In this document: one piece after another, positions 8,216 through 16,627 of the stretch | How the letters are laid out: every line of letters starts with the position of its first letter | Position numbering within the stretch: the stretch's first letter is position 1 | Assembly: GCF_014595955.1 (NCBI RefSeq) | Contig: NZ_JABVCF010000009.1 | Coordinates: 186,001 to 250,000 of the forward strand | Length of the DNA: 64,000 bases | Direction: 5' to 3' | Source of the DNA: Pseudaminobacter soli (ex Zhang et al. 2022) | GTDB taxonomy: Bacteria; Pseudomonadota; Alphaproteobacteria; Rhizobiales; Rhizobiaceae | Made by a program: the position numbers and the translations under genes | Notes under the pieces: model-generated | The model's database searches: none | Told to the model about the DNA's origin: nothing | Seen by the model: only the letters and a program-made list of their open reading frames with translations

Positions 8216-9673
8216 TTACACGCCGATCGGCATATGCTCGGCCGAGCGGGTGACGGCGCGCGGAGCGGTCAGTTCCTTCCACACTGACAGCGCCTTCGCG
8301 ACCGCCGGGAACGGCTTGCGGTGCAGGAGCTTGCCGCGGCCGGGCTGCGGCTGCGAGTTCTGGCCGTAGGACCACACGACGTCGCCGCGCGAGATCGTGT
8401 AGCGGGCTTGGCCGTTCACATGGAAGCCTTCGAAAACGTTGTAGTCGATGATCGACTTCTGGTTGGCGGCCGAGATCGTCTTCGAAATCTTGGGATCCCA
8501 GACGACGAGGTCGGCATCCGAGCCCGGGAGGATCGCGCCCTTCTGCGGATAGATGTTGAGGATCTGCGCGATGTTGGTCGAAGTCACCGCGACGAACTCG
8601 TTGGGCGTGATGCGGCCGGTCTCGACACCCTTGGTCCAGAGCACAGAAAGCCGGTCCTCAAGGCCGCCGGTGCCGTTCGGGATCTTGGTGAAGTTGCCGA
8701 TGCCCGTGCGCTTCTGCTCGGTGGTGAAGGCGCAGTGGTCGGTCGCCACTACCTGCAGCGAACCAGCGGCCAGGCCGGCCCAGAGCGAAGCCTGATGGCT
8801 CTTGTCGCGGAAGGGCGGGCTCATCACGCGGCGCGCGGCATAATCCCAATCCCTGTTGAAGTACTCGGTCTCGTCGAGCGTAAGGTGCTGGATCAGCGGC
8901 TCGCCAAATACACGCATTCCCTTCTGCCGTGCCCGACGGATCGCCTCATGCGCCTGCTCGGACGAGGTATGGACGATGTAGACCGGCACCCCGGCCGCAT
9001 CCGCGATCATGATGGCGCGGTTGGTCGCCTCGCCTTCCACCTCGGGCGGGCGCGAGTAGGCATGCGCCTCAGGGCCGTTATTGCCTTCGGCCATGTACTT
9101 CTGCTGCAATGCGGCGACGATGTCGCCGTTCTCGGCATGGACGAGCGGCAGCGCGCCAAGCGCCGCGCAGCGCTGGAACGACGCGAACATCTCGTCGTCG
9201 TTCACCATCAGCGCGCCCTTATAGGCCATGAAGTGCTTGAAGGTGTTGACGCCGCGCGCGACGACCTTCTCCATCTCCTCGAAATGCTTCTGCGACCAGC
9301 CGTTGACGCACATGTGCAGCGAGTAGTCGGACGAGGCCTGCCGCCGCGCCTTCGCCTCCCAATCGTCCAGTGCGGCGAGCATGCCCGCCTCGCCGGGAAT
9401 GACGAAGTCGACGACCAGCGTGGTGCCGCCCGAAAGCGCCGCGAAGGTCCCGCTCTCCCAGGTCTCGGCAGCCGTCGTTCCCATAAACGGCATTTCGAGA
9501 TGCGTATGCGGATCGATGCCGCCCGGCATGACATAGGCGCCTTCGGCGTCGACCGTCTTGTCGCCCTTCAGGTTCGGCCCGATCGCTGCGATCTTCTCGC
9601 CCTCGATCAGGATATCCGCCTCGTAGGTCCGGTCCGCGGCGACGATTGTGCCGCCCTTGATCACTGTCGACAT
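8216..9673 (-). CDS. D-hydantoinase / dihydropyrimidinase
   Basis: A 485-residue cyclic amidohydrolase. All metal ligands are visible: His56-x-His58 (DPHTH), the carbamylated Lys152 in FMAYKG, His179 (VHAENGD), His235 (VHTSS) and Asp312 (ATDHCAF). The length matches dihydropyrimidinases (about 460-490). It opens a 5- or 6-membered cyclic diamide to an N-carbamoyl amino acid. The gene for the next enzyme, N-carbamoyl-D-amino acid hydrolase, lies 63 bases upstream on the same strand, so the two form a classical hydantoin-utilisation pair. No dihydropyrimidine dehydrogenase is in the window, so the natural substrate need not be a pyrimidine. Confidence 0.93.
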   Translation of the reverse strand: MSTVIKGGTIVAADRTYEADILIEGEKIAAIGPNLKGDKTVDAEGAYVMPGGIDPHTHLEMPFMGTTAAETWESGTFAALSGGTTLVVDFVIPGEAGMLAALDDWEAKARRQASSDYSLHMCVNGWSQKHFEEMEKVVARGVNTFKHFMAYKGALMVNDDEMFASFQRCAALGALPLVHAENGDIVAALQQKYMAEGNNGPEAHAYSRPPEVEGEATNRAIMIADAAGVPVYIVHTSSEQAHEAIRRARQKGMRVFGEPLIQHLTLDETEYFNRDWDYAARRVMSPPFRDKSHQASLWAGLAAGSLQVVATDHCAFTTEQKRTGIGNFTKIPNGTGGLEDRLSVLWTKGVETGRITPNEFVAVTSTNIAQILNIYPQKGAILPGSDADLVVWDPKISKTISAANQKSIIDYNVFEGFHVNGQARYTISRGDVVWSYGQNSQPQPGRGKLLHRKPFPAVAKALSVWKELTAPRAVTRSAEHMPIGV

Positions 9674-9736
9674 GCTCTTCTCCCTTTATTCACGCTTCCC
9701 CTCGCGACCACTGCTCTTGCTGCGGCCACGATTTGA

Positions 9737-10678
9737 TCACACTTCCGGCGGCGGGACCGCTCCCTTGCGCTCGACGATAAGCCTATACGTTTCCGGCTCG
9801 CGATGCTTGGCGAAATTGAAGATGGTCTCGCGGTAGCGCTTGCCGAGGTCGAGGTCGCAGCGCGCGGTGATGATCTCGTCATCCAGCGACACCGCCTGGG
9901 CGACGATCTCGCCGGACGGCGCGATGATGGCGCTCTGCCCGACCATGTTCGAGCCTTCCTCGACGCCGCACTTCGCCGTGCCGATCACCCAGGTCGAGTT
10001 CTGGTAGGCGCCGGCCTGCATCGAGAGATGGTTGTGAAACTGCGTCAGGCTGTCGATGTCCTTATGGCCGGTGTGGTCGTAAGGGGTGTTGTATCCAAGC
10101 ATGACCATCTCGACGCCTTGAAGGCCCATGACGCGGTAGGTCTCGGGCCAGCGGCGGTCGTTGCAGATGCACATGCCCATCACCCCGCCGAAGCCGCGGA
10201 ACACTGGAAAACCTAGATCCCCCGGCTCGAAATAGCGCTTTTCCAGATGCTGGTGCGTACGGCCAGGCTGCGGCTCGACATGGCCGGGCAGATGCACCTT
10301 GCGGTATTTGCCGATGATGTTGCCGGACCGATCCACCAGGATGGAGGTGTTGAAGCGCCGCTTGCGGCCGCCCTCCTGCACCAGTTCGGCGTAGCTGACA
10401 TAGAATCCGACGCCGAGCTTCTTCGCTTCATCGAACAGCGGCTGGGTCTCCGGCCCGGGCATCTCCTTCTCGTAGTAGCTGTCGAGTTCGGCCTCGTCCT
10501 CGATCAGCCAGCGCGGGAAGAAGGTCGTCAGCGCAAGTTCGGTAAAGACCACCAGTTCCGCGCCCCTCCCCTTCGCCTCCCGCATCATCGCGATGAGACG
10601 CCTCACCGTATCCTTGCGCGTCTCCGATTTCGCGATCGGCCCCATCTGGGCCGCTGCCGCGTGGATGATCCTTGCCAT
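9737..10678 (-). CDS. N-carbamoyl-D-amino acid hydrolase, nitrilase superfamily
   Basis: A 313-residue nitrilase-fold enzyme. The catalytic triad falls at Glu47 (FTELAL), Lys127 (KYRKVHLPGH) and Cys172 (ICNDRRWPE), the same numbering as the well-studied Agrobacterium N-carbamoylase as I recall it. The blocks LTTFFPRW, YAELV, RRFNTSILVD and EKRYFEPGDLGFPV are also shared. It removes the carbamoyl group of N-carbamoyl amino acids, releasing CO2 and ammonia. The ATG at 10678 lies 2 bases after the upstream dehydrogenase stop, so the genes are cotranscribed. Side-chain preference cannot be read from sequence. Confidence 0.93.
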   Translation of the reverse strand: MARIIHAAAAQMGPIAKSETRKDTVRRLIAMMREAKGRGAELVVFTELALTTFFPRWLIEDEAELDSYYEKEMPGPETQPLFDEAKKLGVGFYVSYAELVQEGGRKRRFNTSILVDRSGNIIGKYRKVHLPGHVEPQPGRTHQHLEKRYFEPGDLGFPVFRGFGGVMGMCICNDRRWPETYRVMGLQGVEMVMLGYNTPYDHTGHKDIDSLTQFHNHLSMQAGAYQNSTWVIGTAKCGVEEGSNMVGQSAIIAPSGEIVAQAVSLDDEIITARCDLDLGKRYRETIFNFAKHREPETYRLIVERKGAVPPPEV

Positions 10679-10680
10679 AT

Positions 10681-11592
10681 CTAGCCTCCCTTCTCCGCCT
10701 TGCTTCGTTCCAGAACGAAGCGGTGAATCTCCATGTGATCCGCCTTCTGGCCCAGCTCTGCCGAGGCCGCAGTCCAGAGTCCGGCGGCGGCGCGCAGCCC
10801 ATCGAGATCGAGGCCGAGTTCGTGCGACAGGTCCGCGGCCGTCCGCAGATCCTTGGCCATCAGCGCCATTGCGAATCCCGACGCGAAGCTGCCGGAAAGC
10901 ACGAAGGGCTTCATCTTCACTTCGGTCGAGTTGTTGCGTCCTGTCGAGACGTTGAGCACGTCGATGAGGACGTCCGGATCGACCCCAAATCTTTCCGCGA
11001 CGACCACCGCCTCGCAAGCGGCGACCAGCCCGGCCGCGGAGACGTAGTTGTTGAGCGCCTTCACCGCGTGGCCCGATCCGACCGGCCCTGTCGCGACGAT
11101 CGAACTGCCCATCGCCTCCAGCACCGGCCGCGCCCGCTCGATCTCACCATGATCGCCGCCGGCCATGATCGCCAAAGTGCCCGCCTCAGCGCGCTTCACC
11201 CCGCCTGAGACGGGAGCGTCGACGAACTGCAGGCCCTTTGCCGTCAGTTCCTCGGCCAGCCGCCGGGTCTCCAGAGGCGCAGAAGAACTCATGTCGATGA
11301 CGAGCGCGCCCGGCGCCAGCGCATCCGCAGCCCTTCCCGATCCCATGAGCACGTCGCGCACGACGGGGCCGTTCGGCAGCATCGTTATCAGGACAGACGA
11401 GTCCTTCGCCGCCTCCGCAGGCGTGGCGCAGGCGATCCCGCCCGATGCGGAGAACGTCGCGAGCGCCGCTTGCGAAACATCGCTGCCGCGCACGCCGAAT
11501 CCCGCCGCCACCAGCCGCGAGGCCATGGGCATACCCATCATGCCCAGGCCGACAAATGCCATCGGCCCGGGCGGCAGGATCGGCTCAGTCAA
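10681..11592 (-). CDS. 3-hydroxyisobutyrate dehydrogenase-family oxidoreductase
   Basis: A 303-residue beta-hydroxyacid dehydrogenase. The Rossmann motif GLGMMGMPMA is near residue 15, the substrate-binding block DAPVSGGVKRAEAGTL is present, and the catalytic-lysine block (GHAVKALNNYVSA) is intact. Family members oxidise 3-hydroxyisobutyrate or reduce tartronate semialdehyde. The likely start is a TTG at 11592, overlapping the end of the upstream gene by 8 bases; the next ATG would clip the first beta strand. It sits between a carboxymuconolactone-decarboxylase-like gene and the carbamoylase, so it probably acts on a pathway intermediate. Confidence 0.85.
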   Translation of the reverse strand: MTEPILPPGPMAFVGLGMMGMPMASRLVAAGFGVRGSDVSQAALATFSASGGIACATPAEAAKDSSVLITMLPNGPVVRDVLMGSGRAADALAPGALVIDMSSSAPLETRRLAEELTAKGLQFVDAPVSGGVKRAEAGTLAIMAGGDHGEIERARPVLEAMGSSIVATGPVGSGHAVKALNNYVSAAGLVAACEAVVVAERFGVDPDVLIDVLNVSTGRNNSTEVKMKPFVLSGSFASGFAMALMAKDLRTAADLSHELGLDLDGLRAAAGLWTAASAELGQKADHMEIHRFVLERSKAEKGG

Positions 11593-11980
11593 TCCCCATC
11601 TCCTTGAACACCTCCTTGGCGATGCGGAAACTGTCCATGGCAGCCGGCACGCCGCAATAGGTACCGATCTGCAGAAAAATCTCCTTCAGCTCCTCCTTGG
11701 TGAGGCCGTTGTTGATCGCGCCGCGGATATGCAGCTTGAGTTCGTGCGGGCGGTTCAACGCGGCGATCATGCCGAGATTGAGGATGGACCGCGAGCGCCG
11801 ATCGAGGCCCGGTCTGTTCCAGGTGCCGCCCCAGCACCATTCGGTCGTGAGTTGCTGCATCGCCCAGTTGAACTCGTCGGCCTGCTCCAGCGAGCGGTCG
11901 ACATAGTCGGCGCCGAGCACCTCTCGACGCGTCTTCAGCCCGCGCTCGAAGCGTTCGGATCGTGGCTTGTTGGCTGTCAT
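11585..11980 (-). CDS. Carboxymuconolactone decarboxylase-family protein
   Basis: A 131-residue single-domain protein of the CMD/AhpD fold, similar in length to PcaC. Visible blocks are RGLKTRREVLGADYVDRS, FNWAMQQLTTEWCWG, RSILNLGMIAALNR and the signature ELKLHIRGAINNGLTKEEL. It lacks the CxxC of AhpD-type peroxidases, so a decarboxylase or related role is more likely than redox. Relatives often appear in amidase/HIBADH-like clusters with no proven substrate. It lies 9 bases after the amidase stop and overlaps the next gene, so it belongs to the same operon. Confidence 0.85.
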   Translation of the reverse strand: MTANKPRSERFERGLKTRREVLGADYVDRSLEQADEFNWAMQQLTTEWCWGGTWNRPGLDRRSRSILNLGMIAALNRPHELKLHIRGAINNGLTKEELKEIFLQIGTYCGVPAAMDSFRIAKEVFKEMGID

Positions 11981-11989
11981 CGGTCCTCC

Positions 11990-13366
11990 TCAGGCCTGCG
12001 CCTCTCGCAGCTCTCGCTCGATCGCAATTGCATGGCCGAGCAGGCGAGTGTCCTCGTCATGCGCCGCCGACATCAGGATGCTCGTCGGCAGGCCTTTCTC
12101 GTCACGGCCGCTGGGAAGCGCCACCGCGCAGAGGTCGAGCACGTTGCCGAGTGCAGTGTTGCGCAAGGTCTTAAGATTGACGGCATGGAACAGTTCGTCG
12201 TCCGCCTCCAGCGGTGCCACTTCGGGCGCGGTGTGCAGCGTTGTCGGCATTGCAAGCAGCGCGCCGGAGAGCCGCGCAGTGATCCGGGGTATCAGTTGCT
12301 CCCGCGCCTGCTGGATGGAGAGCAGGTCGGCCGCAGACATGCGCTTGCCGCCCATCATGCGGAAGATCACGCGGCGATCCACCTGCTCCGCCTGTTCGCT
12401 GTCGGCCATTTCGCGATATTGGGTATAAGCCTCTGCGGCGATCAGCGTCCCATAGCGCGCAGTGATCTCGAGAACTTGGTCGAGTCCGTCGACGTGCTCC
12501 CGCCTGATCGTTGCGCCGGCCTTACCGAGAGAATCGAGTGCCCGCTCGTAGTTTTCCAGCACCGCCGGTTCGGCGCCATCCGTCACCACATTCGTCGGGA
12601 CGACCACCGTCAGCGACCTGATGTCCGCCCGGCGCACGGGAGATGCAACCTCACCCCGCAACAGCATATCGGCGACGATGCAGTCCTCCACGGTGCGCGC
12701 GAGCGGACCAATCGTGTCGTAGCTGCGGGCGAGCGGGATCAGGTCGTGCTTGGCAATGCGGCCGGTGCTGGTCTTGTAGCCGACAATGCCGTTGAAGGCC
12801 GCGGGGATGCGCACCGATCCGCCTGTATCTGTGCCGATCGCGATTGGGACCAGCCCGGCTGCCACCGCCGTCCCCGATCCGGACGAGGAGCCGCCGGGAG
12901 CGCGGTGCGTGGTCCGGTCGTTCGGATTGACCGGCGTACCAAAATGTGGATTGAGGCCGAGCCCCGAATAGGCGAACTCCGTCAGGTTGAGCTTGCCCAT
13001 GGTGACCATCCCGGCCGCAGCAGCATTTGCAACGCAGGGCATGTCCCGGTCCCGGACCGGACTGTCGGCCAGCAGCGCGGAGCCCGCCGTGGTGCGGGTG
13101 CCCGCCACGTGGAAGAGGTCCTTCCAGGCGAGCGGCACGCCGTCCAGCGCGGAGAGCGGGTTGCCTTCGCGATAGCGCCTGGCGGAGGCTTCCACCTCGC
13201 GGCGCGCCCGTTCGGGCGTGACCGTGATGAAGATGTTGGCGGCCGTGGACTTGTCGATGCGCTCCAGCAGGCACTCGATCACCTCGACCGGACTCGCTTC
13301 GCCGCTGCGATAGGCGAGCGCGATGCCTGCGGCCGAACGGCTGGCGATTGTCTCGATATCGGTCAC
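11990..13366 (-). CDS. Amidase, amidase-signature family (GatA/AtzE-like)
   Basis: A 458-residue amidase-signature enzyme. The Ser-cisSer-Lys triad is visible: Lys82 (AWKDLF), Ser160 in the GGSSSGSG loop and nucleophile Ser184 in GTDTGGSVRIP. The length fits stand-alone amidases. No GatB or GatC gene is nearby, so this is not the tRNA amidotransferase subunit. It hydrolyses an amide and releases ammonia. It begins the enzymatic half of the operon that runs through the CMD-like, HIBADH-like, carbamoylase and hydantoinase genes, about 290 bases downstream of the importer ATPase. Confidence 0.88.
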   Translation of the reverse strand: MTDIETIASRSAAGIALAYRSGEASPVEVIECLLERIDKSTAANIFITVTPERARREVEASARRYREGNPLSALDGVPLAWKDLFHVAGTRTTAGSALLADSPVRDRDMPCVANAAAAGMVTMGKLNLTEFAYSGLGLNPHFGTPVNPNDRTTHRAPGGSSSGSGTAVAAGLVPIAIGTDTGGSVRIPAAFNGIVGYKTSTGRIAKHDLIPLARSYDTIGPLARTVEDCIVADMLLRGEVASPVRRADIRSLTVVVPTNVVTDGAEPAVLENYERALDSLGKAGATIRREHVDGLDQVLEITARYGTLIAAEAYTQYREMADSEQAEQVDRRVIFRMMGGKRMSAADLLSIQQAREQLIPRITARLSGALLAMPTTLHTAPEVAPLEADDELFHAVNLKTLRNTALGNVLDLCAVALPSGRDEKGLPTSILMSAAHDEDTRLLGHAIAIERELREAQA

Positions 13367-13616
13367 TTCCCATCTCCCGTTCCTTCGCCAGACGATTGCT
13401 CGCCAGGCAAAACATCACCGTCGCTTCGCGCATGCGCGAAACGCTTCGTCCGTTGCTTCCGCAGCGGACTGGGGTTACCTCTCGCTTGCGGCGCGACTGG
13501 CCTCGAACGCCGAAGCCGAACCAGGCGCGCAAATAATTTCGGCCAGGCACGGCAAACCGCACCTAGCGCCTACCCCAGAAGGGCAGGCCCACTTCAGTTT
13601 CATTCGCTCCTCGGAT

Positions 13617-13640
13617 CGCGCGGCCTCCCTCGGCCGCGCG
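13617..13640. terminator. GC-rich hairpin after the importer ATPase gene
   Basis: CGCGCGGCC (13617-13625) pairs exactly with GGCCGCGCG (13632-13640) over a 6-base loop, 20 bases past the importer ATPase stop. No U-run follows on the minus strand. It may terminate, attenuate or protect the transporter message from the amidase part. The remaining 250 bases up to the amidase start hold no gene. Confidence 0.45.
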
Positions 13641-13659
13641 CCGCATCCTCCAGGTTTCC

Positions 13660-14835
13660 CTAGTGTCCGTGGTCTGCGGCCACGCCGGAATCGACCTTGC
13701 TCAGCACATGGACATCCTCGGCCTTCCAGTTCGCCACGACCGGATCGCCGGTATCGACCGGCTCAGCGAAATAGGCCGAGTCCGAAACGTTGGCGACGAA
13801 CACGTCGCTGGCGACGTTGATGGTCACCTTGACGTAGCTGCCCTGATACTCCGTGGCGTCTACGATGCCTGCTATCGAGTTCACCGCATTGACGCCGTTG
13901 CCGCGTCCTTTCTTCAGCGAGACGCGGTCGCGACGGACCGCGACCGACAAGGGCGAGCCCGCGGCAGCCGATGACGCGGCGTGCGCGGTCTCATAGATCG
14001 AGCCGTCGGCGGCCTTCAGCTTGAGCACGCCATTGCCGCTCTTCTCGACCGTGCCGGTGAGCACGTTCTGGCCGCCCATAAAGCGGGCGACGTAGGGGGT
14101 CTTCGGCTTGTCGAAGATGATGTTGGCGGTATCGGCCTGGTCGATGCGGCCGGTGTCCATCACGACCACCATGTCGGCCAGCGCGATCGCCTCAGGCTGG
14201 GTATGGGTGACGTGCACGAAGGTGATGCCGAGTTCGTTCTGCAGGCTCTTCAGTTCGCCGCGCATTTTGAGCCGCAGGAACTCGTCGAGCGCCGAGAGCG
14301 GTTCGTCGAGCAGCAGCACCTTCGGATTGGTGATGAGCGAGCGGGCGAGCGCCACGCGCTGCTGCTGGCCGCCCGAGAGTTGAGCCGGCATGCGGTCCTT
14401 CAGATGATCGAGTTGGACACGCTGCAGCATCTCGAGCGCGCGCTGACGACGCTCCTCTTTCCCGACGCCCCGCATCTTCAGGTAGAAGGCGACGTTGTCC
14501 TGGATCGTGAGGTGCGGGAACAGAGCGTAGCTCTGGAACATCATCGCTGTACCGCGTTCCACCGGCGGCTTGCCCACGACCATCTGGTCGCCGATGTAGA
14601 TTTCTCCGGAGGTCGGCGTTTCGTGACCCGCGATCATGCGCAGGATCGTGGTTTTGCCGCAGCCGGACGGGCCGAGCAGGCAGCAATAGGAGCCGTGCGG
14701 AATGGTCAGGTTGATGTCCTTGACCGCATAGGAATTGCCGAACTGCTTGGTGACGTTGACCAGCCGGATTTCGCCCGATCCGGGCTGGGCGGCGACGCTC
14801 GTGCCCTGGAGATTTGGGTTGGCCATCATGTTCAT
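13660..14835 (-). CDS. ABC importer ATP-binding protein, PotA/PotG-like
   Basis: A 391-residue ABC ATPase. The Walker A GPSGCGKTT is near residue 55, the signature motif LSGGQQQRVALARS near 155, and Walker B LLLDEPLSALD follows. A C-terminal TOBE-type domain (about 280-385) is typical of the polyamine/iron/sulfate group. It powers uptake through the two permeases encoded just upstream, and the start overlaps the second permease stop by 4 bases (ATGA). The solute is unknown; polyamine-type importers are often annotated this way, while the adjacent operon suggests a cyclic ureide or N-carbamoyl compound. Confidence 0.92.
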   Translation of the reverse strand: MNMMANPNLQGTSVAAQPGSGEIRLVNVTKQFGNSYAVKDINLTIPHGSYCCLLGPSGCGKTTILRMIAGHETPTSGEIYIGDQMVVGKPPVERGTAMMFQSYALFPHLTIQDNVAFYLKMRGVGKEERRQRALEMLQRVQLDHLKDRMPAQLSGGQQQRVALARSLITNPKVLLLDEPLSALDEFLRLKMRGELKSLQNELGITFVHVTHTQPEAIALADMVVVMDTGRIDQADTANIIFDKPKTPYVARFMGGQNVLTGTVEKSGNGVLKLKAADGSIYETAHAASSAAAGSPLSVAVRRDRVSLKKGRGNGVNAVNSIAGIVDATEYQGSYVKVTINVASDVFVANVSDSAYFAEPVDTGDPVVANWKAEDVHVLSKVDSGVAADHGH

Positions 14836-15665
14836 TTTCCGCGGGACCGTTTGCGTTGGATGATGAGGATCGACGAAAGCGCGAGCGCAATCACGGCGAA
14901 GGAGACGATGGTGGTCACCGTGCCCAGCGCATAGAGCGCTGGCGAGGTGACGTTGGTGGTCATCGTCCAGATCTCGAGCGGCAGCGTGTTCTTCGTGCCG
15001 ACGGTCAGCCAACTCCTGGGGAACTCGTCATAGGAGAGCGTGAAGCCGAATAGCGCCACCGCGATCATGCCGGGAAAGACGATCGGCACGACCACGTCCT
15101 TGACCGTCTGCCAGCGCGACGCGCCGAGATCGTGGGCCGCCTCTTCGTAGGACGGATTGAGCCGCCCCAGCACCGCGAACATGATGAGCAGCCCGAACGG
15201 CAACGCCCACGAGAGATGCGCGCCGAGAGCCGAACCCCACCAGCTCGCCGTCAGGCCGAGGTATCGGAAGGTCACCAGTATGCCGATCGACAGTACCAGG
15301 CCCGGTACGATGAGGCTGGCAATGGCCATGTAGAAGATCGCCGTCGAACCGCGGAAGCGGCGGCGGAAGGCAAAACCCGCGGTAACCGAGATCAGCACCG
15401 TCAGGAACATCACGATGAGCGCAAGCGGCAGAGACCGGTTGAACGCGCCGGCCACGTCGCCGGTGCGCCGCGGGCTGAACAGTTCGTGGAACCACATGAG
15501 GGACGGATCGCGCAGCGGGAAGACGAGCGAAGCCGACGGCCCCTGGAAGGACAGGATCAGCACCGCGATCATCGGCCCATAGAGGAAGATGACGAAGAGC
15601 GTGAACAGCGCTGCGAGGACGTAGAAGGTCCAGGGACGCGAGCCGTAGGAGGGGGACGCGGACAT
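14832..15665 (-). CDS. ABC importer permease, PotC/PotI-like
   Basis: A 277-residue inner-membrane permease with about six predicted helices. The first is at about 12-35 (FYVLAALFTLFVIFLYGPMI). The cytoplasmic EAA loop is present as EEAAHDLGASRWQTVKDVVVPIVFPG near residues 175-205. It pairs with the adjacent PotB-like permease. The ATG at 15665 lies 6 bases after that gene's stop, and its own stop overlaps the ATPase start. Confidence 0.9.
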   Translation of the reverse strand: MSASPSYGSRPWTFYVLAALFTLFVIFLYGPMIAVLILSFQGPSASLVFPLRDPSLMWFHELFSPRRTGDVAGAFNRSLPLALIVMFLTVLISVTAGFAFRRRFRGSTAIFYMAIASLIVPGLVLSIGILVTFRYLGLTASWWGSALGAHLSWALPFGLLIMFAVLGRLNPSYEEAAHDLGASRWQTVKDVVVPIVFPGMIAVALFGFTLSYDEFPRSWLTVGTKNTLPLEIWTMTTNVTSPALYALGTVTTIVSFAVIALALSSILIIQRKRSRGK

Positions 15666-15671
15666 CGGCCT

Positions 15672-16550
15672 TTACCTCACGAGTTCCTTGCGCACGTCGA
15701 CGAGCCGGAAGATGGCGGCTGCGATCAGAAGCACGACGATGAGAAGGATCACGGCGTTGGCTGCCGCGCGCGGATAGTTCAGGAACTGCAGGTCGTTGAA
15801 GATGCCGGAGGTGGCCGAGCCCGACAGGCCGCCGCTCATCACGGTCACGACGAAGAAGTCGCCCATCACCAGTGTCACGACGAACAGTGCGCCGAGCGCG
15901 ATGCCGGTCTTGCAGAGCGGCAGCACCACATTCCACACTACGCCCCAGCGGGTCGCGCCGGCGTCGACGGCCGCTTCGAGCAGAGACTTGTCGATGCGCG
16001 CCATGGAATTGAAGATCGGTACGATCATGAACAGGGTGAACAGGTGGACATAGGCCACCACGACCGAGAAATCCGAGTAGAGCAGCCATTGCAGCGGCTG
16101 GTCGATGACGCCCGCCTTGATCAGCGCGCTGTTGATCAGTCCCTCGGTGCCCAGCACCGGGCGCCACGAGATCATGCGGATGATGTTCGACGTCCAGAAG
16201 GGAACGGTGCAGACGAGGAAGAGCCCGATTGCAATCAGCAAGCTGCGGACGTGGAAGACGAGGAAGTAGGCGATCCAGAAGCCCAGCACAAAGGTGATCG
16301 CCAGCGTGATCAGCGTGAACTTGACCGTGGACAGATAGAGCGTCCAGGTCGTCGGATTGGAGAACAGGTCGATATAATTGCGGAAGGTGAAGTCCGGCAC
16401 GATGCCGACCAGCATCTGGTATCGGAAGAAGCTGACCACGACCACAAGCGCGACCGGGACGGCGAAGAATAAGAGCAGGACCAGCATCAGCGGCGCGACC
16501 TGAAGGTAGGTGGTCAGCGGCGATTTGCTGGCGGCATTACTGGGCGACAT
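15672..16550 (-). CDS. ABC importer permease, PotB/PotH-like
   Basis: A 292-residue permease with about six transmembrane segments, the first at about 15-38 (APLMLVLLLFFAVPVALVVVV). The EAA loop LLEAAVDAGATRWGVVWNVVLPLCKTG is clear. It is the first permease after the solute-binding protein gene, separated by 77 bases that contain a strong hairpin, the usual layout for making more binding protein than permease. Confidence 0.9.
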   Translation of the reverse strand: MSPSNAASKSPLTTYLQVAPLMLVLLLFFAVPVALVVVVSFFRYQMLVGIVPDFTFRNYIDLFSNPTTWTLYLSTVKFTLITLAITFVLGFWIAYFLVFHVRSLLIAIGLFLVCTVPFWTSNIIRMISWRPVLGTEGLINSALIKAGVIDQPLQWLLYSDFSVVVAYVHLFTLFMIVPIFNSMARIDKSLLEAAVDAGATRWGVVWNVVLPLCKTGIALGALFVVTLVMGDFFVVTVMSGGLSGSATSGIFNDLQFLNYPRAAANAVILLIVVLLIAAAIFRLVDVRKELVR

Positions 16551-16587
16551 CGGGGCATTCCAAGGCGTTGCTCAAGCGGGTGATGGC

Positions 16588-16612
16588 GAGGGCGGCGACA
16601 AGGGCCGCCCTC
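16588..16612 (-). promoter_or_regulatory. Intercistronic hairpin between binding-protein and permease genes
   Basis: GAGGGCGGC (16588-16596) pairs exactly with GCCGCCCTC (16604-16612) over a 7-base loop, 16 bases beyond the binding-protein stop. Such structures stabilise the upstream binding-protein message or partly terminate transcription before the permeases. No U-run is present. Confidence 0.55.
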
Positions 16613-16627
16613 CCCGGAATTCGAGGC

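Noticed and set aside
11990-13366. GatA subunit of the tRNA amidotransferase
   Set aside because: No gatB or gatC lies nearby, and the gene is inside a catabolic operon; the amidase-signature fold is shared by many stand-alone amidases.
11165-13663. An 832-residue plus-strand open frame
   Set aside because: It lies opposite the well-supported HIBADH-like, CMD-like and amidase genes and has no family motif. Long antisense frames are common in GC-rich coding DNA.
15132-16472. A 446-residue plus-strand open frame opposite the permeases
   Set aside because: It is an antisense shadow of two permease genes; the extreme Arg/Glu/His composition is an artefact of the reverse strand of membrane-protein codons.
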